Shown: positions 55,763 through 64,000 of the stretch, piece by piece
Layout of the letters: the number at the start of each line of letters is the position of its first letter
How positions within the stretch are numbered: position 1 is the stretch's first letter
NCBI GenBank assembly: GCA_019187185.1
Contig: JABAQU010000012.1
Location: 1 to 64,000 of the forward strand
DNA from: Steroidobacteraceae bacterium
GTDB lineage: Bacteria > Pseudomonadota > Gammaproteobacteria > Steroidobacterales > Steroidobacteraceae
Direction: 5' to 3'
Length of the DNA: 64,000 nucleotides
Program-made: the position numbers and the translations under genes
The notes under the pieces: model-generated
Told to the model about the DNA's origin: nothing
The model's database searches: none
What the model saw: the letters and a program-made list of their open reading frames with translations, nothing else

Positions 55763-56870
55763 GGTCCGCATGCGGCAGCGCCTTTGCATAGTGGCCATCC
55801 TGCCCGCGCATGTCGTGCGCCGCGACGAGCGCGTTCGTGATGGCCTCTTCCGTCGTCTGCACAGTCGCGTCGAACAGCGGATCGAGCGCATCGTTGCCGA
55901 GGAATTCCGCGCGCGCAAGGACCGCGCCGCCGAGCGCCACCGCATTCGCGGTCGAGAATGCGACGAAAATGTCGCCCGAGCCGTTGCCTGCCGTGCCACC
56001 CATGCGCGCCATCCCGAGTGGCGCACGGCGCGCGAGCCGTTTCAGCTGGTGCGGCAGGAGCGGCGCATCGGTCGCTATGACGACGATGATCGAACCGGTC
56101 TCGCCGCCGGGCCCGCTGTCGCTGTAGACGCGATGGTCCCGCAGGTGCTGCCCAATCGGCACGCCGGCGATGCGCAGGCTGTCGCGCAGGCCGTAGTTTG
56201 CCTGCACGAGCGCGCCGAGCAGATAGTCGCGCCCGCCGATCGCGACCCGGCGCGACGCCGTACCGATGCCGCATTTGAACTCGTGGCAGATCATGCCGGT
56301 GCCACCGCCCACATTGCCCTCGGCAACCGCGCCGCCGCGCGCCGTTTCGATGGCCCGGGTGGCGTCGCCGGCCTGCACGTGGAAGCCGTTGATGTCGTTC
56401 AGGTAGCCATCCCAGGTTTCCGCGACCACGGGCAGCGACCACCAATAGCCGCTCGCATCGGCGCCTCCTGCGCGCACGCGCCAGGCGATCACCGCATCGC
56501 GCACGACACCGACACTGTGCGTATTGGTGATCATGACGGGCCCCTCGAGTTGGCCCGATTCCTCGAGCCAGGTGGTGCCGGTCATCTCGCCATTGCCATT
56601 GAGCGCGAACCAGCCGCCGAAAACCGGTGTGGTCGCCGTCGTCGCGCCGCGCGGCAGCACGGCCGTGACCCCGGTGCGCACTGCGCGCCCGCCGTCGAGA
56701 TCCTCGTTCAGCGTGACATGGCCCACAGTCACGCCGGCGACGTCTGTAATCGCATTGAGCGGCCCGGGCGTGCCCTCGAACGGCACGCCGAGATCACGGG
56801 CACGAGGGTCGGCGGCGAGCGCACTCGCCGACAGCAGGATGCAAAGGCCAGTCAATCGGAGGCGTTCCAT
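55707..56870 (-). CDS. DmpA/BapA-type aminopeptidase (P1 family, N-terminal nucleophile)
   Basis: A 387-residue exported peptidase. The signal peptide is MERLRLTGLCILLSASALA. Autoprocessing is expected at Gly259-Ser260 in GETGSIIVVIATDAP, giving a beta chain of about 128 residues, as in DmpA. GNVGGGTGMICHEFKCGIG and AGNGSGDIFVAFSTAN are conserved. Members release D-amino acids or beta-amino acids from peptide N termini. The start codon shares CATG with the divergent permease start; only a weak AGGGT lies eight bases upstream. Confidence 0.9.
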   Translation of the reverse strand: MERLRLTGLCILLSASALAADPRARDLGVPFEGTPGPLNAITDVAGVTVGHVTLNEDLDGGRAVRTGVTAVLPRGATTATTPVFGGWFALNGNGEMTGTTWLEESGQLEGPVMITNTHSVGVVRDAVIAWRVRAGGADASGYWWSLPVVAETWDGYLNDINGFHVQAGDATRAIETARGGAVAEGNVGGGTGMICHEFKCGIGTASRRVAIGGRDYLLGALVQANYGLRDSLRIAGVPIGQHLRDHRVYSDSGPGGETGSIIVVIATDAPLLPHQLKRLARRAPLGMARMGGTAGNGSGDIFVAFSTANAVALGGAVLARAEFLGNDALDPLFDATVQTTEEAITNALVAAHDMRGQDGHYAKALPHADLIRLLKQYGRLAPARESP

Positions 56871-58194
56871 GCCGGCAGACCCTAGCACGATGCCGAAGCG
56901 CGAGCTCGGCTTCTGGATGTGCACCGCACTCGTCGTCGGCAACACGATCGGCATCGGCATCTTCATGATGCCCGCGGCGCTCGCGCCCTATGGCCTCAAC
57001 GCGCTGACCGGCTGGATCATCACCGCCATCGGCTGCCTCTTCCTTGCGCGCGTGTTTGCGCGGCTTGCCCGGCTCTACCCGGCGGCCGACGGTCCTTACG
57101 CGTACATCCGCTCGACGCTCGGTCACTGGCCGGCCTACCTGTCGATGTGGAGCTACTGGGTCTCGAACTGGATCACGAATGCGACGCTCGCGGTGAGCGT
57201 CGTCGGCTATCTCTATGCGGTCGTGCCGGCGCTCGCGGCCTGGCCGCCGGCCCTGTTTGCGCTCGCGTTCATCTGGCTGTTCGTGGCGGTCAACGTGCTC
57301 GGCACCCGGGCGGGCGGCCGCGTGCAGGTCGCGTGCACGGCGCTCAAGCTGCTGCCGATGGCGGCGGTGATCGGGCTCGGCGCCTTCGTGCTGCTGACGG
57401 AACCCGCCGCCTACACGCGCTCGGTGCCCGCGACACCGCTCACGTTTGCGCAGACCATGGCCGCCTCGACGATCGCGCTCTTTGCCATGCTCGGCCTCGA
57501 ATCGGCGAGCATCCCCGCCGGGCGCGTGCGGGACCCGGGCCGGAACATTCCGCGCGCCACGCTGGTCGGCACGCTGCTCACGGCCGTGATCTACGTCCTC
57601 GTGTCGACCGTGCCGCTCCTCCTCATCCCGCAGGCGGAGCTCGCGCAGTCCGGTGCACCGTTCGTCGCACTGCTCGATCACGAACTCGGCGCGGGCAACG
57701 GTCGCTGGCTCGCACTCTTCGTCGTCGTGAGCGGTCTCGGCGCGCTGAACGGCTGGACCCTGATCGTCGGCAACCTCACGGCAACGATGGCCACCCAGGG
57801 CGATTTCCCGGCCGCGTTCGCGCGTCTCAACCGACACGGCGCACCCGGTCGCGCCCTCGTGATCACCGGGCTCCTCGCGAGTGCGATGGTGCTGATGAAT
57901 TACAGCAGGTCGCTCGTCGACGGTTTCGTGTTCCTGAGCACCATCGTGACCGCGGCGAACCTGCCGCTCTACCTGTGCTCCTCGCTGGCGCTCGTCGTGC
58001 TGTGGCGGCGCGGCGAGCGGGCAGCGGGTGGTGACCTGCGCACGCTCGGCACGCTCGGCGCGGCCTACGTCGTGCTCGCCTTCATCGGCGTCGGCCACGT
58101 GCCCTTCCTGTGGGCGCTCGCGCTCGCCGCCGCGGGCGTGCCGGTCGCGCTCTGGGCGCGGCGCGGTCAGCGCGCGCTGAGCGCGGCTTCGTAG
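56869..58194 (+). CDS. Amino-acid permease (APC superfamily, arginine/agmatine type)
   Basis: A 441-residue transporter with 12 predicted helices. The helix 1 signature VGNTIGIGIFMMPAAL binds the amino-acid backbone. YPAADGPYAYIRSTLGHWPAYL and ESASIPAGRVRDPGRNIPRA are typical of the AdiC/PotE branch, so a basic amino acid, amine or antiport substrate is plausible. GGAGG (56858-56862) lies six bases upstream, inside the signal-peptide codons of the divergent peptidase gene. A second Met at 56890 is possible but lacks a ribosome-binding site. Confidence 0.88.
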   Translation: MPADPSTMPKRELGFWMCTALVVGNTIGIGIFMMPAALAPYGLNALTGWIITAIGCLFLARVFARLARLYPAADGPYAYIRSTLGHWPAYLSMWSYWVSNWITNATLAVSVVGYLYAVVPALAAWPPALFALAFIWLFVAVNVLGTRAGGRVQVACTALKLLPMAAVIGLGAFVLLTEPAAYTRSVPATPLTFAQTMAASTIALFAMLGLESASIPAGRVRDPGRNIPRATLVGTLLTAVIYVLVSTVPLLLIPQAELAQSGAPFVALLDHELGAGNGRWLALFVVVSGLGALNGWTLIVGNLTATMATQGDFPAAFARLNRHGAPGRALVITGLLASAMVLMNYSRSLVDGFVFLSTIVTAANLPLYLCSSLALVVLWRRGERAAGGDLRTLGTLGAAYVVLAFIGVGHVPFLWALALAAAGVPVALWARRGQRALSAAS

Positions 58195-59744
58195 CGCTCG
58201 TTCAGGAAGCGCAGGGCCTCCTGCCGCACCGGCGGGTGCACGGAGATTTCGGGCGACAAGTCGAGCAGCCGGTCGGTCCGCCGGTCGTAACGCGGCCACT
58301 CGGGCAGGCCCGGCCCGTTCGGGTTGCCGTGCTTTGCGAAATTCACCCAGTAGCCCGTGACGATCGCGGCCATGCGGCGATCCTCGGCGGTGGGCGGCGC
58401 CTCGCCCCCCCGCCATCGGGCGCGCATCCCGAGGTCGCCGAACACGTACGCGACATCATCGCTGTGCGCCGCGCCGGGCACCTTCCCGCGACGGCCCTCG
58501 TCGACGTAGCCGAAGTCGTACAGCCACGCAGGCTGGCCGACGCTTTTCATCTCGCCCGCGAGGAAGCGCGCGGGGCCGCGGAAGAGGAAATCCTCGAACC
58601 ACGTGTTCACGAGTGCGCGGCCGTCGAGACCGGCATAGACGCGTCGCACGGGCGCGGGATCGGCGCCGAGCATCAGGTCCTCGAGCTTGAACGGATAGGG
58701 CCCGAGCAGCGACGCCTCGTAGCTCGTCGTGCCGGTCATGAAGGGGACAGGCTGCTGCCTGCCGGCGCGGAATATCCGGGAAATGTCGTCGGGCAGCAAC
58801 CGCCCGTCGACGACCGGGTTCATCGAGTTCGGAATCTCCTTCGCCGAGTACGCGAGGATGTCCGCGACCGGCAGCGCGCGCAGCTTCGCCGGCGCCGCCG
58901 CGTCGTTCGCGATGCCGAAGTGCGCCGCCATTTTCAGGCCGTCCGCCTCGAGCGATTCGTAAGGTCCGCGCGTACCGCGCAGTTCGCGGTCACCCTCGAT
59001 CCGCGAGGCACCACTTTGCGCAATCGCTCCGCGGAAGAGTCCGCGCGCCGACGGCACTGCCATCAGTGTCGTCACCGAGACGCCGCCCGCCGACTGCCCG
59101 AAGATGGTCACGCGATCGGGATCGCCGCCGAACGCCGCGATGTTGCCCTGTATCCAGCGCAGCGCCGCGAGCTGGTCCATCAGCGCATAGTTCGCGATCG
59201 GCTCGTCCGGCATCGACGCCGACAGCGCCGGGTGCGCAAAGAGCCCGAGGCGGTCGAGCCGGTAATTGATCGTGACGACCACGAGCCCCTTGTGCGCGAG
59301 TGCGAACGGCTCGCCGCCGGGCCAGGAACCCGCACCCCAGCGAAAGCTTCCGCCGTGGATCCACACCATCACGGGCAGGCGCTCACCGCCATCGAATGCC
59401 TCGACGGGCGCATAGATGTTGAGGTTGAGGCAATCGTCGCTCATCGCGAGGCCCGCAAGCTGCGGCGACGCGCGCCGGAACTGCGGGCACACCGCGCCGA
59501 ACGACTCGGCCGCGAACACGCCGGCACGCTGCAGTGCGGGCTGCGTCGGGCGCCAGCGCAGCTCGCCGGTCGGCGCCGCGGCGTACGGCACACCGCGAAA
59601 CACCGCGATCCCGCCCTGCCGCAGGCCGGAAACGTCGCCTTCGGCCGTGTGCACGGGACGGGTGGGCACGGGCGGCGCAGCCGCCAGCGGTGCCGCGCCG
59701 GCGAGGCACAGCAACAGCACGCAGAACCGGGGTGTCGCGTTCAT
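58167..59744 (-). CDS. Exported type-B carboxylesterase
   Basis: A 525-residue alpha/beta hydrolase with signal peptide RFCVLLLCLAGAAPLAA. The nucleophile is Ser218 in FGQSAGGVSV. The oxyanion region is VMVWIHGGSF, EDCLNLNIY-like motif appears as DDCLNLNIY, and the catalytic His is in GAAHSDDVAYVFG. It starts one base after the TonB receptor stop, so the pair is an operon: the receptor could import an ester that this enzyme cleaves in the periplasm. The 3' end overlaps the convergent permease gene by 28 bases. Confidence 0.92.
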   Translation of the reverse strand: MNATPRFCVLLLCLAGAAPLAAAPPVPTRPVHTAEGDVSGLRQGGIAVFRGVPYAAAPTGELRWRPTQPALQRAGVFAAESFGAVCPQFRRASPQLAGLAMSDDCLNLNIYAPVEAFDGGERLPVMVWIHGGSFRWGAGSWPGGEPFALAHKGLVVVTINYRLDRLGLFAHPALSASMPDEPIANYALMDQLAALRWIQGNIAAFGGDPDRVTIFGQSAGGVSVTTLMAVPSARGLFRGAIAQSGASRIEGDRELRGTRGPYESLEADGLKMAAHFGIANDAAAPAKLRALPVADILAYSAKEIPNSMNPVVDGRLLPDDISRIFRAGRQQPVPFMTGTTSYEASLLGPYPFKLEDLMLGADPAPVRRVYAGLDGRALVNTWFEDFLFRGPARFLAGEMKSVGQPAWLYDFGYVDEGRRGKVPGAAHSDDVAYVFGDLGMRARWRGGEAPPTAEDRRMAAIVTGYWVNFAKHGNPNGPGLPEWPRYDRRTDRLLDLSPEISVHPPVRQEALRFLNERYEAALSAR

Positions 59745-59745
59745 G

Positions 59746-62082
59746 TCAGAACCGGTAGGTCGCCGTGAGCCCGTAGGTGCGCAGCTTCGGGTAGGACGCG
59801 GTTGTCCGGTTCAGGAACAGCGCGAGCTGGCCATTCACATTGTTGTTGAGCCAGGCATCGCGGAAGGCGCCAGTCGGGGTCGCGTCGTCGGTGAGGTTCT
59901 CGCCCCACAACTCGAAGCGCCAGTGATCCGACTCGAGCCCGAGGCGCGCGTTCACGCGCTCGATGGCCGCGATCTCGGTGAGCCCGTCGGACATCGCATC
60001 CTGGCCCGCCTTGTACGAATAGTCCGCGCGGCCGAAGAAGTCGAAGCCCGCGAAGGCCGCGCGCCGGTAGTCGAGCGCCAGGTTCCACTGCGTGGGCGAG
60101 GTGCGCGGCAGATCGAAACCGGAGATGTCGCCGCCCGAGGCCGCGAACGACGGCAGGCCGATCAGGCTGCGGTTGATCGCCTCGTCGAACTCGGCGTCGG
60201 TGTAGGCGAACCCGATGCTCGCGGTGAGCCCGCGCGCGAGCGCCGCGCGCACGGCGAGTTCGACGCCGCGGGACGTCGCCGTCCCGACATTGAGCGTCAC
60301 GGTCTGCGGAATCGCGGCGCCGGGCGACAGGGCGGGCAGCTGCATGTCCGACCAGTCCACGTAGAAGATTGCAGCATCGAAGCCGAGGCGGCCATCGAGC
60401 ACGTCGGCCTTCGTGCCGAGCTCGAACGTCCAGTTCTCTTCCGGTGCGAAGGACTCCTCGGCGGGCACCGAGGCGTTCTCGTTGAAGCCGCCCGCCTTGA
60501 CGCCCTTGGCCGCGGATCCATACACGAGCCAGCCGCCCGGCGTGCGGTAATCGAGCGAGACGCGCGGCGTGAAGAACGTCCAGTTGTCCTCGAACGTGCG
60601 GGGATTCGCGATCACCTGCCCGTCGCGGATCGGTGTGCGCTGCGACTTCTCTTCGTCCGTGTAGCGGCCCTCGATGCGGCCCCGCAGCCGATCGGTGAAG
60701 TCGAACTCGAGCGCGCCGAACACCGCGCGAGATTCGGTCTCGCGCGAGAAGCGCGAGAACGGCGGCACCGTGCCGGTGACGAACCACGGTGCCGCGATCG
60801 CTGTGTAGAAGGGCGGCAGGAAGCTGACGAAGTTGGCGGGCAGCGTGGACAGCGCGCCGGCATTGAGCCCGCCCTTGTAATCCTGCGTGTAGTAGAAAAC
60901 GCCCGCGGTCCATCTCAGCCGACTGCCCTCACCGCCGGTGAGTCGCAGTTCCTGGCTGAACTCGTCCACGTTGTCGATGTCGCCGCGGAACAGCTTCGAG
61001 GTGAACACCTGCGGCACGACCGCGCCGCCGGGCACGGTGCCGAGATAGCTCCACGATGCCGGACCCACGAGCCGCGTGGCATCCGATAGCGCATCGTGGC
61101 GCAGCGTGTTGTAGCCCGTGAGCGAGGTCAGCTGCCCGAGCCCCGTATGCCAGTCCGCCTGCAGGCTCGCGCGGAAGACTTCGCGGAATTCGCCGGTCGC
61201 GCGCGCGTCGGCGCCGAGCGCCGACGGCACCGCCTCGGGCAACTCGCCGCAGAACGCGAGCATCTGGCCGAACGCGTTCGGTTCGCAGTTCTGCGCCGCG
61301 TAGCCGACCGCCGGCGGACCGATCTCGTCGTCCGAGTAGTAGGCATTCAGGCGCGCGCTGAAGGCGTCCGAGGGTTCCCATTCGAGGCCGCCCGCGTAGG
61401 TACGGTACTCGTGGCCGCCGAGGTGCTCGCCCGGCACGGTGTAGTTGCGGTAGCTGCCGTCGAACTCGTCGTAACCCACGGACAGGCGGCCACGCAGCGT
61501 GTCACCGAGGGGGCCGCCGAGATGCAGGGCACCGCGCACGGTGCCGTCGGAACCGCCGGTGGCCGAGACTTTCCCTTCGAAGCTCGCCGGGGCGCGCCGC
61601 GTCACGAAGTTGATTGCGCCGGCGAAGCTGTTGCGGCCATAGAGCGCACTCTGCGGTCCCTTCACGACCTCGATGCGCTCGATGTCGAGCATGTTGAAGT
61701 TGAGCCCTGCCCGGCCCGAGACATTGACGCCATCGAGGAATATCTCGACGTTGTTGACGTCGCCGAACAGGTCGTTCTGCGTAAGTCCGCGGATGGTCGG
61801 AATCGCGAGGTACTCGCCGATCATCGTGTCGAACACGAGCCCCGGCGTCAGGGCGGCCACGTCGCGCAGGTCGCGGATGCCGGCCGCTTCGATGTCGGCC
61901 GCCGTGAAGGCCGTGATCGCCACGGGCACGGTCTGCAGGTTTTCGGACGACTTGCGGGCCGTCACGACGATCTCCTCGAGCGTGTAGCCGTCCGGCCGGG
62001 CGTCTTGCGCCGACTGCTGGGCCATCACGACCGCGCTACCGAACCCCAGGATGCAAACCGAAAGCTGCCTGACCCACATCAT
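59746..62082 (-). CDS. TonB-dependent receptor
   Basis: A 778-residue outer-membrane receptor. The signal peptide ends near VVMAQ. The TonB box region is LEEIVVTARKSSENLQTVP. The plug has IRGLTQNDLFGDVNNVEIFL and VVKGPQSALYGRNSFAGAIN. The barrel ends YGLTATYRF. It resembles the receptor at 37714-39999 in class but not in close sequence. CGGAGCG precedes the ATG. It is divergent from a membrane LytTR regulator and co-transcribed with a carboxylesterase. Ligand unknown. Confidence 0.93.
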   Translation of the reverse strand: MMWVRQLSVCILGFGSAVVMAQQSAQDARPDGYTLEEIVVTARKSSENLQTVPVAITAFTAADIEAAGIRDLRDVAALTPGLVFDTMIGEYLAIPTIRGLTQNDLFGDVNNVEIFLDGVNVSGRAGLNFNMLDIERIEVVKGPQSALYGRNSFAGAINFVTRRAPASFEGKVSATGGSDGTVRGALHLGGPLGDTLRGRLSVGYDEFDGSYRNYTVPGEHLGGHEYRTYAGGLEWEPSDAFSARLNAYYSDDEIGPPAVGYAAQNCEPNAFGQMLAFCGELPEAVPSALGADARATGEFREVFRASLQADWHTGLGQLTSLTGYNTLRHDALSDATRLVGPASWSYLGTVPGGAVVPQVFTSKLFRGDIDNVDEFSQELRLTGGEGSRLRWTAGVFYYTQDYKGGLNAGALSTLPANFVSFLPPFYTAIAAPWFVTGTVPPFSRFSRETESRAVFGALEFDFTDRLRGRIEGRYTDEEKSQRTPIRDGQVIANPRTFEDNWTFFTPRVSLDYRTPGGWLVYGSAAKGVKAGGFNENASVPAEESFAPEENWTFELGTKADVLDGRLGFDAAIFYVDWSDMQLPALSPGAAIPQTVTLNVGTATSRGVELAVRAALARGLTASIGFAYTDAEFDEAINRSLIGLPSFAASGGDISGFDLPRTSPTQWNLALDYRRAAFAGFDFFGRADYSYKAGQDAMSDGLTEIAAIERVNARLGLESDHWRFELWGENLTDDATPTGAFRDAWLNNNVNGQLALFLNRTTASYPKLRTYGLTATYRF

Positions 62083-62186
62083 TGTTCGCTCCGCTCGAGA
62101 GTGCGTAAATCGCGCGCAACATCCCCGGTCGCCGCCACGCAGGCAACAGTAATTTCGTGATCGGCCGGGATTTTTTCGCGACTGTC

Positions 62187-62214
62187 ACTCGCGTTCGCGA
62201 GTTGTCGGCATAAT
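62187..62214 (+). promoter_or_regulatory. Inverted repeat and -10 box in the TonB receptor/LytTR gap
   Basis: ACTCGCG and CGCGAGT (62187-62193, 62196-62202) form a perfect seven-base inverted repeat around TT. CATAAT (62209-62214) follows and may be the -10 of the LytTR gene; no good -35 is seen. The palindrome lies between the divergent genes and is a candidate operator for both. Confidence 0.45.
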
Positions 62215-62242
62215 GCGTGCCCTCGATTGGCCTGGAGGCAGA

Positions 62243-63145
62243 TTGACGACGTCCCGCCACCCCCTGTCGTGGCTCCCGCCCTGGCGCGACCACTTGTCCC
62301 CGGCCGGAATGGGGGTATTTTTTGTCGTCGCGCCGGTGCTCGTCGGCCTGATGCTCGGCTGGAATCGCATGGGGGTCGGGCCATACATGACCCGCGGTGC
62401 GTCGACGCTCTACTGGACCGGGCTCGCGTTTGCGGTCTGGATCGCCGCCACCGTCGGAACGGTGCTGGTCCACGCAGTTGCGGCCCGTCGCCGGCGCTGG
62501 CCGCTCTGGGCCGTTGCGCTGGCGGGCGCCGTGATCGGCATGGCGCTCTTCTACTGGCCCATCGCGCGCTACCGGCACTTCGGACTGTCGTTCATCCCGG
62601 CGGGCTTCGGCGGACCGGCACCGCCCCTGCCCTGGCCGACGCTCGACTACCTGCCGAAACTCATCGCCAACACGCTGCCCGGCGTCGCTTACTGGACGGC
62701 CGCTGCGTGGATCGTCAGCCGGCTCTTTGCGCGACAACCGGACGGACCCGTGGCCACCGCCACGGCCGCACCCGACATGCCGGTCGCGATGCACGCGGCG
62801 GCCCATGTCGAGGCCGCACTGCGCGCGCGCCTTCCAGCCCATCTCGATGCCGAGATCCTCGCGCTCAAGGCGGAAGATCATTACGTGCGCGTGTACACCG
62901 CCAGGGGGGACACGCTCGTCCACTACCGGTTTCGCGATGCCGTGCGAGGCCTCGCGTCAGCGGACGGCCTGCAGGTACACCGTTCCTTCTGGGTGCGCCG
63001 ATCCGCGATCACGCGGCATTGCAGTGAAGGTCACGGCCAGTTCCTGCACCTCGTGAACGGCCTGAAGGTGCCGGTCAGCCGCTCGTACCTGAATTCGCTG
63101 CGCCAGAGCGGCACTGCGACCAATCAAGCCAGCGCGAACAGGTAA
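62243..63145 (+). CDS. Membrane-anchored LytTR-domain regulator
   Basis: A protein of about 300 residues with four hydrophobic helices in the N-terminal half (FFVVAPVLVGLMLGW, WTGLAFAVWIAATVG, WAVALAGAVIGMALFYW and one near VAYWTAAAWIV). The C-terminal LytTR DNA-binding domain starts near DAEILALKAEDHYVRVYTAR and ends VSRSYLNSLRQ. No receiver domain is present, so sensing is probably through the membrane part. I favour the TTG at 62243 because GGAGG lies just upstream. The ATG at 62213 overlaps a probable -10 and has no ribosome-binding site. It likely controls the divergent receptor/esterase operon. Confidence 0.83.
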   Translation: MTTSRHPLSWLPPWRDHLSPAGMGVFFVVAPVLVGLMLGWNRMGVGPYMTRGASTLYWTGLAFAVWIAATVGTVLVHAVAARRRRWPLWAVALAGAVIGMALFYWPIARYRHFGLSFIPAGFGGPAPPLPWPTLDYLPKLIANTLPGVAYWTAAAWIVSRLFARQPDGPVATATAAPDMPVAMHAAAHVEAALRARLPAHLDAEILALKAEDHYVRVYTARGDTLVHYRFRDAVRGLASADGLQVHRSFWVRRSAITRHCSEGHGQFLHLVNGLKVPVSRSYLNSLRQSGTATNQASANR

Positions 63146-64000
63146 TCGACGCAGGACTTCACCATGTCGTTCATGCCGTGGAGGCGCTCGTTTCGCGACT
63201 CGATCAGGCAGAACTCGTCCGGCGCGTGCGCGCGCTCGCCGTAGCCGAGGCCGAAGTGCCCGGCCGGCAACCGGTGCGGCGCGGCGGTAAACAACGACCC
63301 CGGCCAGGAGCCGCCCGAACGCGGCAGCAGCAGCGCGTCGATGCCGTACTGCCGATAGACGCGCCGCTGCGCCTGGATCAGTTGCGAGCCCACGGGCGTC
63401 GACGACACGTAGTTGTAGCCGCCATTCCTCACGATCTCGATGTCGCCGAAGCCGCGCCGGGCGAGGTGCGCAGCGAGCTTCGCCATGATGTCCTCGGGCG
63501 TCATGTCGGGTACGAGCCGCATGTCGAGCTTGGCTGTCATCCGGTGGGGCTGGACCGTCTTGCCCCCCGGCCCGCCGTAACCGCCGGTGAGACCCTCGAT
63601 CGTGAGCGTCGGCCGCGAGACGTAGTCTTCCAGCGCCTGCCGCCAGTTCGCGCCACGCGCCCACACCTTCGCGCCCACGGATTCCAGTGCCGACTTCTCG
63701 TCGGTGCGTTGCGCGAGGATGTCGAGCATCGCGTGCTCTTCCTGCGTGAGCGGACGCACATGCTCGAAAAAGCCGTCGATCGCGGGATCGCCCGCCGGGG
63801 TCACCAGCGAGTCGAGCGCCTGCACGAGGTGCCAGGCCGGCTGGTCGAGCCGTGCGGCGAGGCTCGAATGAACGTCACGGGTCGGGCCGCGGCCCCAGTG
63901 CTCGCCACTCGCGACGAGGTCACATTCGATATCACCCTTGGAGCCGAGACTGATCGTGACGCTGCCGTCACGATCCTGCGAGTGCTCCGGCATGAAAACG
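63124..64000 (-). CDS. M20-family metallopeptidase, C-terminal part
   Basis: At least 292 residues of a zinc peptidase; the frame remains open to the right edge, so the N-terminal metal-binding part is outside. The visible portion includes SRPTLTIEGLTGGYGGPGGK with the dimerisation domain (KLDMRLVPDMTPEDIMAKLA) and the C-terminal catalytic segment with GERAHAPDEFCLIESR. This resembles dipeptidase-type M20 enzymes. An internal ATG (63993) is not preceded by a ribosome-binding site. Its 3' end overlaps the LytTR gene by 22 bases. Confidence 0.85.
   Translation of the reverse strand, partial: VFMPEHSQDRDGSVTISLGSKGDIECDLVASGEHWGRGPTRDVHSSLAARLDQPAWHLVQALDSLVTPAGDPAIDGFFEHVRPLTQEEHAMLDILAQRTDEKSALESVGAKVWARGANWRQALEDYVSRPTLTIEGLTGGYGGPGGKTVQPHRMTAKLDMRLVPDMTPEDIMAKLAAHLARRGFGDIEIVRNGGYNYVSSTPVGSQLIQAQRRVYRQYGIDALLLPRSGGSWPGSLFTAAPHRLPAGHFGLGYGERAHAPDEFCLIESRNERLHGMNDMVKSCVDYLFALA

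Noticed and set aside
46647-58194. Calling the island a nylon-oligomer degradation locus
   Set aside because: The DmpA-type peptidase, aminotransferase and dehydrogenase parallel NylC-NylD-NylE logic, but the aldehyde dehydrogenase is closest to the glutamate-semialdehyde type and the peptidase carries a signal peptide; evidence is too weak.

Overview
The window is high-GC DNA, densely packed, with a gammaproteobacterial look. The evidence is a tRNA-Tyr/Gly/Thr-tuf cluster in E. coli tufB order, a fimT-pilV-pilW-pilX-pilY1-pilE minor-pilin operon, a MetX-type acyltransferase next to a cysteine synthase, three TonB-dependent receptors and a CysB regulator. A Steroidobacterales-, Nevskiales- or Xanthomonadales-like host is the best guess. 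There is no marker gene that fixes the genus. I see no insertion sequence, prophage, CRISPR array or rRNA, and no gene-free stretch longer than about 215 bases.

Layout. 1-530: 5' end of tuf and three tRNAs behind one strong promoter (minus). 603-6171: a minus-strand run of a pseudouridine synthase, two exported small proteins and hutU-hutI-hutG (histidine degradation without hutH). 6252-8269: cysteine synthase and MetX-family serine/homoserine acyltransferase. 8386-15333: type IV pilus minor-pilin operon. 15390-19071: exported nuclease/phosphatase-fold protein, PilZ protein, undecaprenyl-diphosphatase and a Tat-exported FAD oxidoreductase whose end runs into a tRNA-Thr. 19114-23210: a tightly coupled minus operon (ctlX-plsY-birA-coaX-SPOR protein). 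23298-23391: a near-perfect sigma-54 promoter followed by an intrinsic terminator, a candidate small RNA. 23422-31545: 2OG oxygenase, nucleoside transporter, thymidine kinase, a large TonB receptor, an EEP-fold phosphatase/nuclease and a convergent acid phosphatase, which together look like nucleic-acid or nucleotide scavenging. 31628-35637: CysB-like regulator and a MarR-EmrA-EmrB efflux operon with a palindromic operator. 35746-37605: gamma-glutamyltransferase.

37714-45569 is a seven-gene minus-strand operon (MFS transporter, VOC protein, methyltransferase, 88-residue protein, double cupin, duplicated Sel1-like protein, TonB receptor), divergent from a LysR regulator. 46647-58194 holds two class-III aminotransferases, a glutamate-semialdehyde-type aldehyde dehydrogenase, a two-subunit CoA transferase, a beta-propeller/PHP metallohydrolase, a DmpA-type aminopeptidase and an amino-acid permease. 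These form a plausible route from an imported or released amino compound to an acyl-CoA. 58167-63145: TonB receptor plus type-B carboxylesterase, divergent from a membrane-anchored LytTR regulator. The window ends inside an M20 peptidase gene.

The most unusual items are the sigma-54/terminator unit, the start codons of the DmpA peptidase and the permease sharing one CATG, the amino-compound island, and the two uncharacterised TonB-receptor operons with their divergent regulators.
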